From positions 186,001 to 250,000 of the forward strand of contig NZ_RHUM01000001.1 in NCBI RefSeq assembly GCF_003937915.1: 64,000 bases of DNA, written 5' to 3'. Source of the DNA: Erwinia sp. 198. Its GTDB lineage: Bacteria; Pseudomonadota; Gammaproteobacteria; Enterobacterales; Enterobacteriaceae. The notes under the pieces are model-generated. The model had not been told where the DNA came from and ran no database searches. It was given only the letters and a program-made list of their open reading frames with translations. The translations under genes were made by a program, and so were the position numbers. Below, one piece after another: positions 57,265-64,000 of the stretch. How positions within the stretch are numbered: position 1 is the first letter of the stretch; each line of letters starts with the position of its first letter.

Positions 57265-58920
57265 ATGCTGCCGGGACAAACGTCCAACCGCGTATGGGAT
57301 ACACGTCGAAGTGAAAAAAAACGCCGCATCGAGCAGCTCGGTATCAACGGCAAAGTGCTGCCGACCGACGATCTGGTCGATTTGCTACAAAGGCTGATCG
57401 CGCCGGGCGATCGCGTGGTGCTGGAAGGTAATAACCAGAAACAGGCGGACTTTTTGTCGCGCAGCCTGGCCGAAGTCAACCCGGAGATCGTGCACGATCT
57501 GCATATGATCATGCCCAGCGTCGGGCGCAGCGAGCATCTGGATCTGTTTGAAAAGGGGATCGCACGCAAGCTGGATTTCTCCTTCTCCGGGCCGCAAAGC
57601 CTGCGTATTTCTCAGCTGCTGGAAGATGGCCAGCTGGAAATTGGCGCTATCCATACCTATGTCGAACTCTATGCGAGGCTTTATGTCGATCTTGCGCCTA
57701 ACGTCGCGCTGATCGCCGGCTTTAAAGCCGATCGCAAAGGCAACCTCTACACCGGGCCAAGTACGGAAGACACCCCCGCGCTGGTAGAAGCCGCCGCTTT
57801 TCACGACGGCATCGTTATCGCTCAGGTCAACGAACTGGTCGATGACGAGTGCGACCTGCCGCGCGTCGATATTCCTGGATCCTGGATCGATTATGTTGTC
57901 GTCGCCGACAAACCCTTCTTTATTGAACCGTTATTTACCCGCGATCCGCGCCTGATCAAACAGGAGCACATCCTGATGGCGATGCTGGCGATCAAAGGGA
58001 TCTATGCCGAGCATCAGGTACAGTCGCTGAACCACGGCATCGGGTTCAACACCGCCGCCATCGAGCTGCTGCTGCCGACTTATGGTGAAAAGCTGGGGCT
58101 GAAGGGCAAAATCTGCCGTCACTGGACGCTGAACCCGCATCCAACGCTGATCCCGGCGATAGAGAGCGGCTGGGTCGAAAGCGTGCACTGCTTTGGCGGC
58201 GAGCTGGGCATGGAAAACTATGTCGCGGCGCGCCCCGATGTTTTCTTTACCGGCGCCGACGGCTCAATGCGATCCAACCGCGCGTTTTGCCAGCTGGCGG
58301 GCCAGTACGCGGTCGATATGTTTATCGGCTCCACGCTACAGGTTGACGGCCTGGCTAACTCCTCGACCGTAACGCGCAGCCGCCTTTCCGGTTTCGGCGG
58401 CGCGCCGAATATGGGGCACGATCCGCATGGACGTCGCCACGCCACGCCTGCCTGGCTGGCGATGATTGACGAGCCGGATCCGCTGGCGCGCGGTCGCAAG
58501 CTGGTGGTGCAGATGGTGGAAACCTTCCAGGGCGGCGGCAAGCCGACCTTTGTCGAAAAGCTGGATGCGGTAGACGTGGCGAAAGCCTCAGGGATGCCGC
58601 TGGCGCCGGTGATGATTTACGGCGATGACGTCACCCACGTGCTGACCGAAGAGGGCATCGCCTATCTCTACCGTGCGAAAACGCTGGAGGAGCGTCGGGC
58701 AATGGTGGCGGCGGTGGCGGGCATTACCGATATCGGTCTGGGCGTGGACGCGAAAAGAGTGGCCAATTTACGCCGCGAGGGCAAAGTCGCCTTCCCGGAA
58801 GATTTAGGCATTCGCCGTACCGAAGCCACCCGATCGCTGCTGGCGGCGGGCAGCGTGGCGGAGCTGGTCGAGTGGTCGGACGGGCTTTATCAGCCGCCGG
58901 CTAAGTTCCGGAGCTGGTAA
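57265..58920 (+). CDS. mdcA: Malonate decarboxylase alpha subunit (malonyl/acetyl-ACP transferase) MdcA
   Basis: MdcA exchanges acetyl for malonyl on the acyl-carrier subunit MdcC, starting the biotin-independent malonate decarboxylase cycle. The 551-residue length is typical. It belongs to the CoA-transferase-like superfamily; GFNTAAIELLLPTYGE and GFGGAPNMGHDPHGRRH are conserved. ATG at 57265 has GGAGG six bases upstream; the open frame extends 34 codons into the leader. It opens the mdcABCDEFGH operon, in the same order as in Klebsiella. Confidence 0.95.
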   Translation: MLPGQTSNRVWDTRRSEKKRRIEQLGINGKVLPTDDLVDLLQRLIAPGDRVVLEGNNQKQADFLSRSLAEVNPEIVHDLHMIMPSVGRSEHLDLFEKGIARKLDFSFSGPQSLRISQLLEDGQLEIGAIHTYVELYARLYVDLAPNVALIAGFKADRKGNLYTGPSTEDTPALVEAAAFHDGIVIAQVNELVDDECDLPRVDIPGSWIDYVVVADKPFFIEPLFTRDPRLIKQEHILMAMLAIKGIYAEHQVQSLNHGIGFNTAAIELLLPTYGEKLGLKGKICRHWTLNPHPTLIPAIESGWVESVHCFGGELGMENYVAARPDVFFTGADGSMRSNRAFCQLAGQYAVDMFIGSTLQVDGLANSSTVTRSRLSGFGGAPNMGHDPHGRRHATPAWLAMIDEPDPLARGRKLVVQMVETFQGGGKPTFVEKLDAVDVAKASGMPLAPVMIYGDDVTHVLTEEGIAYLYRAKTLEERRAMVAAVAGITDIGLGVDAKRVANLRREGKVAFPEDLGIRRTEATRSLLAAGSVAELVEWSDGLYQPPAKFRSW

Positions 58921-59777
58921 TGAAACCTTCTTCATGTTCGCTGAGCGATATAGAGCGGCAGGCTGCGCGGCTGGCGGAGCTGGCTACGCGCTGCCTGATC
59001 GACGAAGCCCGGCTGACGCCCAAACCCGGCCTGGTCGACGGCAGAGGCAGCGGCGCGCATCGGGATTTGACGCTGGTGCTGATGGAGGCTTCGGCGCGCA
59101 GCCTGACGCCCGCGTTTTATGCTCTGGCGCTGCACTGCTGGCAGCGTCCGGCGGATATCGCGCTACGGCAGCAGGTAGGCAGGCTGGGGCGTGAAGGCGA
59201 ACGGCAGATGATGCAGGCGACGCGCGGCGTCAACACCCATCGCGGCGCGCTCTGGGCGACCGGCCTGATGGTCAGCGCCAGCGCCATGCTGGCGGGCGAG
59301 GGCAGCGAGCATCAGGTTGCGCAGGCGGCGGCCAGTCTGGCGCAGCTGCCGGATGACGAGGCGCCGAAACTGTTCAGCAAAGGGCTGTGTGCGACGCGCC
59401 GCTATCAGGTGCCCGGCGCGCGCGAAGAGGCGCAGCAAGGCTTTCCCCACATTATGCAGCTTGGGCTGCCGCAGCTAAGGCGCAGCAGGCACGACGGGGC
59501 GACGGAAGCGCAGGCACAGCTGAACGCGCTGATGGCAATCATGAGTTCGCTCAGCGATACCTGCGTACTTTCCCGCGCCGGGCTTTACGGGCTGGTGGCG
59601 ATGCAGAACGGCGCGCGCGCCGTGCTGGATACCGGAGGGGCGCAAACGCCGCACGGGCAGCGCGCGCTGGCCCGTCTGGACGCGCACATGCTGTCGCTGA
59701 ACGCCTCGCCCGGCGGCGCCGCCGATTTACTTGCCGCCACGCTGTTTGTAGACAGGCTGGGCGACACCACTTTCTGA
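58920..59777 (+). CDS. mdcB: Triphosphoribosyl-dephospho-CoA synthase MdcB
   Basis: MdcB makes 2'-(5''-triphosphoribosyl)-3'-dephospho-CoA from ATP and dephospho-CoA, the precursor of the MdcC prosthetic group. The 285-residue product resembles CitG: LTPKPGLVDGRGSGAH (about 32-47) and ATRGVNTHRGALWATG (about 100-115). Its ATG overlaps the mdcA stop codon by one base (TAATG), so it is coupled. Confidence 0.94.
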   Translation: MKPSSCSLSDIERQAARLAELATRCLIDEARLTPKPGLVDGRGSGAHRDLTLVLMEASARSLTPAFYALALHCWQRPADIALRQQVGRLGREGERQMMQATRGVNTHRGALWATGLMVSASAMLAGEGSEHQVAQAAASLAQLPDDEAPKLFSKGLCATRRYQVPGAREEAQQGFPHIMQLGLPQLRRSRHDGATEAQAQLNALMAIMSSLSDTCVLSRAGLYGLVAMQNGARAVLDTGGAQTPHGQRALARLDAHMLSLNASPGGAADLLAATLFVDRLGDTTF

Positions 59778-59786
59778 GAGGATTTT

Positions 59787-60086
59787 ATGGAACAGATGAC
59801 GTTTACCCTGTCGGCCACACGACAGCTCAGCGGTAAAGCGCTGGCGGGCGTGGTGGGCTCGGGCGATATGGAAGTGCTGTTTGTGGCCGGAGCGGGCCAG
59901 CAGCTGACGGTCAACCTGACCACCTCCGTCGACAACAGCGGGACGCGCTGGCGGGCGCTTTTCGATCGCCTGAGCGCTTTTTCCGGGCTGCCGGCGGGCG
60001 AGATGACCATTCACGATTTCGGCGCGACGCCCGGCGTGGCGCGTATTCGTATTGAGCAGGTATTTGAGGAGGCCGCAGATGCGTGA
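59787..60086 (+). CDS. mdcC: Malonate decarboxylase acyl carrier protein MdcC (delta subunit)
   Basis: MdcC is the small acyl carrier bearing the phosphoribosyl-dephospho-CoA group through which malonyl and acetyl are held as thioesters. The 99-residue product has VVGSGDMEVL, with Ser25 the expected attachment site. GAGGATTTT precedes the ATG. It ends overlapping the mdcD start by 8 bases. Confidence 0.95.
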   Translation: MEQMTFTLSATRQLSGKALAGVVGSGDMEVLFVAGAGQQLTVNLTTSVDNSGTRWRALFDRLSAFSGLPAGEMTIHDFGATPGVARIRIEQVFEEAADA

Positions 60087-60915
60087 TGACAGCAGCTTTA
60101 TCGAACTTAAGGCCCGCCAGCGCGCGCGGCTGCTGCTGGATGAAGGCAGCGGACGCGAGCTGCTCGATCCTTTTGACGGCATTATGTCGCCCTGGCTGCC
60201 CGCACAGGGCATCGTGCCCCAGGCCGATGACGGCATGGTGGTGATGAAAGGCACCATCGACGGTCAGCCAGCGGTGGTCGTCGCCATCGAAGGATCGTTT
60301 CAGGGCGGCAGCATGGGCGAAGTTTCCGGCGCGAAAATGGCGGCGGCGCTGGAGCTGGCTGCCGAAGACAACCGCAAAGGTATGCCGACGCGGGCGGTGC
60401 TTTGTCTGGAAACCGGCGGCGTGCGCCTTCAGGAAGCAAACCTTGGCCTGGCGGCCATTGCGGATATCCACGCCGCCATCGTCGATCTGCGCCGCTATAC
60501 GCCGGTTATCGGCATCATCGCCGGTACGGTCGGCTGCTTTGGCGGGATGTCTATTGCCGCCGGGCTGTGCAGCTCGCTGATCGTCACCCGTGAAGCGAGG
60601 CTTGGCCTCAACGGTCCGCAGGTTATCGAACAAGAGGCGGGTATTGCGGAATACGATTCCCGCGACCGGCCTTTTATCTGGAGCATGACCGGCGGCGAAG
60701 CGCGCTATCGCAGCGGGCTGGCCGACGTGCTGGTGCCCGACGGCGCCAATGCGGTGAAAAAAGCGATGAAAGAAGCGATCGCGCGTGGCGTGCCCGCCCG
60801 GCATCGCTCGGACGAGTACAGCTACTATCTGCCGCGCCTGAGCGAAATGAACACCGGGCGACAGGCCGATGCACAGCAGGTTAACGAAGTCTATGCAAGG
60901 GAGGATCGCGGATGA
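60079..60915 (+). CDS. mdcD: Malonate decarboxylase beta subunit MdcD
   Basis: MdcD, with MdcE, decarboxylates malonyl-ACP to acetyl-ACP. The 278-residue product is a crotonase-fold carboxyltransferase half: IEGSFQGGSMGEVSGAKMAA (about 72-91) and GIIAGTVGCFGGMSIAAG (about 147-164) form the oxyanion region. ATG 60079 is preferred, with GAGGAGG six bases upstream inside mdcC; an ATG-like start nine codons earlier lacks a ribosome site. It overlaps mdcC and mdcE. Confidence 0.95.
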   Translation: MRDDSSFIELKARQRARLLLDEGSGRELLDPFDGIMSPWLPAQGIVPQADDGMVVMKGTIDGQPAVVVAIEGSFQGGSMGEVSGAKMAAALELAAEDNRKGMPTRAVLCLETGGVRLQEANLGLAAIADIHAAIVDLRRYTPVIGIIAGTVGCFGGMSIAAGLCSSLIVTREARLGLNGPQVIEQEAGIAEYDSRDRPFIWSMTGGEARYRSGLADVLVPDGANAVKKAMKEAIARGVPARHRSDEYSYYLPRLSEMNTGRQADAQQVNEVYAREDRG

Positions 60916-61703
60916 GCGTCAGTCGTGGTGAAAAATGGCTCAGCCTGTTAACCAACGGGGCTGAAAGGCTGGGCGGGCTTTGCCCTTCGGTGCAGGCGGC
61001 GGATGCGGCGCTGGGCGAAGAGACCGCGCGTTATATTGCGGTGGTGCCGGACGAGCAGAACCACTTTCCGCGCGCCGCTAAAGGCGAGGTCGGCTTGCTG
61101 GAAGGCTGGACGCTGGCGAAAGTTATCGATGAAGCAATAGTGGCGGATGCGGACAAAGCACAGAAGCGGGCGATTGTGGCGGTCATCGACGTGCCAAGCC
61201 AGGCCTATGGCCGCCGCGAAGAAGCGTTCGGCATCCACCAGGCGCTGGCGGCAGCGGTAGGCGCCTATGCCAAAGCGCGGCTGGCCGGACACCCGGTGAT
61301 CGGGCTGATCGTCGGTAAAGCGATGTCCGGCGCGTTCCTGGCGCACGGCTACCAGGCGAACCGGCTGATTGCCTTTAACGATCCGGACGTGATGGTGCAC
61401 GCAATGGGGAAAGCGGCGGCGGCGCGCATCACCTTGCGCAGCATTGAGGCGCTGGAACAGCTGGCGCAGACCATTGCGCCAATGGCTTACGACATCAATA
61501 ACTACCAGACGTTAGGCCTGCTGGAGGCGCTGCTGGATATCGCCTCGCCGGATGCGCCTGAAGATGGCGATGTTCAGCGGGTGCGCGCGTCGCTGGAGCA
61601 GGCGGTCAGCTCGGCGCGCAAAGATCCCGCTCTTGATCGCCTTAAGGGCGAAAACCGCCGCAGCTCCGCGCTGGTGCGGGAAAAAATGCGCGCGGCCTGG
61701 TAA
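60912..61703 (+). CDS. mdcE: Malonate decarboxylase gamma subunit MdcE
   Basis: MdcE is the second carboxyltransferase-like subunit of the decarboxylase. The 263-residue product carries VIDVPSQAYGRREEAFG (about 94-110), GKAMSGAFLAHGYQANRLIA (about 135-154) and the FNDPDVMVHAMGKAAAARI segment. It begins in an ATGA overlap with the mdcD stop, as usual for these obligate partners. Confidence 0.95.
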   Translation: MSVSRGEKWLSLLTNGAERLGGLCPSVQAADAALGEETARYIAVVPDEQNHFPRAAKGEVGLLEGWTLAKVIDEAIVADADKAQKRAIVAVIDVPSQAYGRREEAFGIHQALAAAVGAYAKARLAGHPVIGLIVGKAMSGAFLAHGYQANRLIAFNDPDVMVHAMGKAAAARITLRSIEALEQLAQTIAPMAYDINNYQTLGLLEALLDIASPDAPEDGDVQRVRASLEQAVSSARKDPALDRLKGENRRSSALVREKMRAAW

Positions 61704-61760
61704 TCCAGCAAGACAGCGGGCAATCCTGCCCTGACGCGTTCAGCCTGCGAGGCGCAAGTT

Positions 61761-62717
61761 ATGACTTACGTGATCGTTCATGCTCTGGCTCCAATTTTCG
61801 TCATTATGCTGTTGGGCTTTTACGCCGGTAAGGCAAAGAAGGTCGATAACCACAACGTTGCCCTGCTGAACGTTTTCGTCATGGACTTCGCCCTGCCGGC
61901 GGCGCTGTTTACCGCCACGGTGCAAACGCCCTGGGCTGGTATCGTCGGGCAGGCACCGCTGGCGGCGGTGCTGGTACTGGCGATGTGGATAGCCTACGCC
62001 GCTATCTATTTTCTCTGTACCCGCGTGTTTCACAAAGCGCCGCAGGATGCCGCCGTGCTGACGCTGACCGTTGCGCTGCCCAACTATGCCGCGCTGGGGT
62101 TGCCAATCCTTGGCAGCGTGCTGGGCTCCACTCCCGAAACCTCGCTGTCTGTCGCCGTCTCAATAGCCTGCGGCTCGGTGCTGATGACGCCGTTTTGCCT
62201 GCTGATCCTGGAGCGTGAAAAAGCGAAAACCGAGGGCACGCAGCACTCCAGCGCCGCAATGCTGCCAGTATTGATGTGGCGATCGGTTATTAAGCCTATC
62301 GTCTGGTGTCCGCTGCTGGGCGTGGTGCTTTCCGCCTTTGGCTTTCACATGCCGGAGCTGCTGCTCTCTACCATCCGGCCGCTGGGGCTGGCCGCCACCG
62401 CGGCGGCGCTTTTCCTGACCGGGCTGATCCTTTCCGCACGTCAGATCAGGATCAATCGGGCGGTGATCGTCGCCAGCGTGACTAAACTGCTCATTCAGCC
62501 CTTTATTGCCTGGGGCATTGTGCTGGCGCTGGGGCTGCACGGCTCGCTGGCGATCGCCTCGATCCTGATGATCGCGCTGGCGGCAGGCTTCTTTGGCGTC
62601 GTGTTCGGCAATCGCTTCGGCGTAGAGTCGCCGGATGCGGAAGCCACTCTGCTGATCACCTCCGTGCTGAGCATAGTGACGCTGCCGCTGTTTATTTCAT
62701 TAACCGCAGGAATGTAG
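61761..62717 (+). CDS. mdcF: Malonate transporter MdcF (AEC family)
   Basis: The 318-residue protein is an auxin-efflux-carrier (AEC) family membrane protein with about ten hydrophobic segments in two halves; FVMDFALPAALFTATVQTPW and PNYAALGLPILGSVLG are typical. In the Klebsiella mdc operon the AEC protein MdcF is the malonate carrier at this position, after mdcE. Other bacteria use MdcLM or MadLM instead. It lies 57 bases from mdcE and 2 from mdcG. Confidence 0.9.
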   Translation: MTYVIVHALAPIFVIMLLGFYAGKAKKVDNHNVALLNVFVMDFALPAALFTATVQTPWAGIVGQAPLAAVLVLAMWIAYAAIYFLCTRVFHKAPQDAAVLTLTVALPNYAALGLPILGSVLGSTPETSLSVAVSIACGSVLMTPFCLLILEREKAKTEGTQHSSAAMLPVLMWRSVIKPIVWCPLLGVVLSAFGFHMPELLLSTIRPLGLAATAAALFLTGLILSARQIRINRAVIVASVTKLLIQPFIAWGIVLALGLHGSLAIASILMIALAAGFFGVVFGNRFGVESPDAEATLLITSVLSIVTLPLFISLTAGM

Positions 62718-62719
62718 CA

Positions 62720-63322
62720 ATGGATGTTCGGCCGCACGATCTGCTCTGGCTGAGCGATCGTGAAGCATTGCAGGGCGATTTGCCGGAATGGGTCGCCCAC
62801 TGGCAGCCAGCTTTGCCGCTGGTGGTGCGACGCGACAGCGATGCGCAGGGACGTATTCCCATCGGCGTACGCGGCCCGGCCCGCTATCAGCGCGCGGCGG
62901 GCTGGGTTGACGCTTCGGCAGTGGTGCGCGTGCTGTCGCCGGAAGCGCTTATCGATCGGCTGCCGCATACCCCTTTTCATACTTTGCCGCCTGTTCAGGC
63001 GGCGCTGCGGCTTGCGCAGGCAGATTGGCCGTGGCCGTGGGGCATCACCGGCAGCCTAGGCTATGCGCTGGCGACCGGCGAAGCCGTAATGCACGCGGGC
63101 AGCGATCTGGATTTACTGATCCGCGTGCCCGAGCCGCCCGCCGCATCGGCGTTGCAGCGCTGGCAAAGCCTTTGTGCCAGCCTGCCCTGCCATGCCGATA
63201 CGCAGCTGGAAACCAGGCTGGGCGGTTTTGCGCTGGCGGAGTGGCTGCGCGACGGCAGAGCGCTGTTGAAAACCAATGGCGGCCCTTTTCTGACCGCCGC
63301 GCCGTGGGAGACGCCGCGATGA
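62720..63322 (+). CDS. mdcG: Malonate decarboxylase holo-ACP synthase MdcG
   Basis: MdcG transfers the phosphoribosyl-dephospho-CoA group made by MdcB to the serine of MdcC. The 200-residue product resembles CitX/MdcG nucleotidyltransferases: RPHDLLWL at the start, then WGITGSLGYALATG and HAGSDLDLLIRVPEP (about 130-145, with the catalytic DxD). CAGGAATG precedes the ATG. It overlaps mdcH by 4 bases. Confidence 0.94.
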   Translation: MDVRPHDLLWLSDREALQGDLPEWVAHWQPALPLVVRRDSDAQGRIPIGVRGPARYQRAAGWVDASAVVRVLSPEALIDRLPHTPFHTLPPVQAALRLAQADWPWPWGITGSLGYALATGEAVMHAGSDLDLLIRVPEPPAASALQRWQSLCASLPCHADTQLETRLGGFALAEWLRDGRALLKTNGGPFLTAAPWETPR

Positions 63323-64000
63323 AAATTTTACTGACCTTTCCCGGACAGGGACCGCAGCGGCCCGGCATGCTGCAAAATTTGCCTCAGGGCGAGGCAATCC
63401 TGAAAGAGGCCAGCGAAGCGCTGAATGAAGACGCCTCGGCGCTGGACTCGGCAGACGCGCTGCGGCATACGCGCGCGGTACAGCTGTGCCTGTTAATTGC
63501 GGGCGTGGCGCACGCGCGGGAGCTGGAGCGTCAGGGCCTGGCGTTTGCAATGACCAGCGGTTTATCCATTGGCGCTTATCCGGCGGCGGTAGTCGCGGGC
63601 GCGCTGGCCTTCGACGATGCGTTACGACTGGTGGCGCTGCGTGGGCAGCTGATGGAACAGGCTTATCCGGCGGGCTACGGGCTGACCGCGATTATCGGCC
63701 TCACCCAGAGCGAGCTGGAGCCGCTGCTGGGAGAAGAGAGCTGGCTGGCCAATATCAACGCGGAGCGGCAGCTGGTGATTGCGGGCAGCGAGGCGGCGAT
63801 GCAGGCGACGGCGGCAAGAGCGAAAGCGGCAGGGGCGCAGAAAACGCACCGGCTGGCGGTCAGCGTGCCTTCGCACTGCGCGCTGCTGGCGGAACCGACG
63901 GCAAAGCTGGCGGAGGCGTTTAAGGCGATCACCCTTGTTCGTCCGCGTCGCGCCTGGCTGAGCAGTAGTAGCGGCCGGGTGCTCTGGCAGCCGGCGCAGA
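63319..64000 (+). CDS. mdcH: Malonyl-CoA:ACP transacylase MdcH (3' end outside the window)
   Basis: MdcH loads malonyl from malonyl-CoA onto MdcC to prime the decarboxylase. The first 227 codons are present; the gene runs off the right edge, expected full length about 300 residues. FPGQGPQRPGML is the FabD-type N-terminus, SGLSIGAYPAAV holds the nucleophile Ser83 in GxSxG, and SVPSHCALL (about 195-203) carries the catalytic histidine. It starts in an ATGA overlap with mdcG. The operon regulator mdcR would be expected further right. Confidence 0.94.
   Translation, partial: MKILLTFPGQGPQRPGMLQNLPQGEAILKEASEALNEDASALDSADALRHTRAVQLCLLIAGVAHARELERQGLAFAMTSGLSIGAYPAAVVAGALAFDDALRLVALRGQLMEQAYPAGYGLTAIIGLTQSELEPLLGEESWLANINAERQLVIAGSEAAMQATAARAKAAGAQKTHRLAVSVPSHCALLAEPTAKLAEAFKAITLVRPRRAWLSSSSGRVLWQPAQ

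Noticed and set aside
59911-60804. 297-codon minus-strand frame antisense to mdcC-mdcD.
   Set aside because: The mdc genes are coupled and conserved; the antisense frame crosses gene borders and has no recognisable domain.

Overview
The window is chromosomal DNA of a gammaproteobacterium of the order Enterobacterales. Gene order and protein sequences are close to Escherichia coli (rpsU-dnaG-rpoD, tsaD, plsY/folB, uppP, cca, glnE-hldE, ribB, tolC-ygiBC, nudF-yqiB-cpdA-yqiA-parE, mdaB-ygiN, parC-plsC-ftsP, metC-exbBD). The divergence, the compacted synteny and the accessory genes fit the Erwiniaceae (Pantoea/Mixta/Erwinia type) better than E. coli itself. This placement is an inference from protein resemblance; no rRNA gene is present.

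Layout. 1-7.3 kb: macromolecular synthesis operon (first codons of rpoD, dnaG, rpsU, all minus), tsaD, a tiny double-glycine-leader peptide gene, plsY, folB, uppP, cca. 7.4-25.5 kb: conserved housekeeping block ygiM, ygiF, glnE, hldE, ubiK, an FMN riboswitch with ribB, zupT, ygiD, ygiC, ygiB, tolC, and the nudF-yqiB-cpdA-yqiA-parE operon. 25.5-30.7 kb: accessory island between parE and ygiN holding a split transketolase, an ACS-family MFS transporter and an SDR dehydrogenase in one operon, with a divergent LysR regulator. 30.7-42.7 kb: ygiN, mdaB, parC, plsC, ftsP, a YhcN/BhsA-like small protein, dkgA divergent from its AraC regulator yqhC (yqhD is missing), yghB, metC, and Fur-box-controlled exbBD.

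42.8-64 kb is largely accessory: a citrate/tricarballylate-type MFS symporter; a five-gene archaic (Csu-type, spore coat U domain) chaperone-usher pilus operon; divergent from it an MHYT-GGDEF-EAL c-di-GMP protein with a near-consensus sigma-28 (FliA) promoter; a MocR regulator; ylaC; a divergent, shortened FliB-like protein; a 650-base gene-poor stretch; a cupin; and the malonate decarboxylase operon mdcABCDEFGH, with mdcH running off the right edge.

The most interesting signals are the 29-codon double-glycine peptide hidden between tsaD and plsY, the kinase-less split-transketolase operon, the FliA promoter in front of the c-di-GMP enzyme next to the pilus operon, the shortened FliB-like gene, and a MntR-like operator on the zupT promoter. 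I found no tRNA or rRNA genes, CRISPR arrays, insertion sequences or prophage genes.
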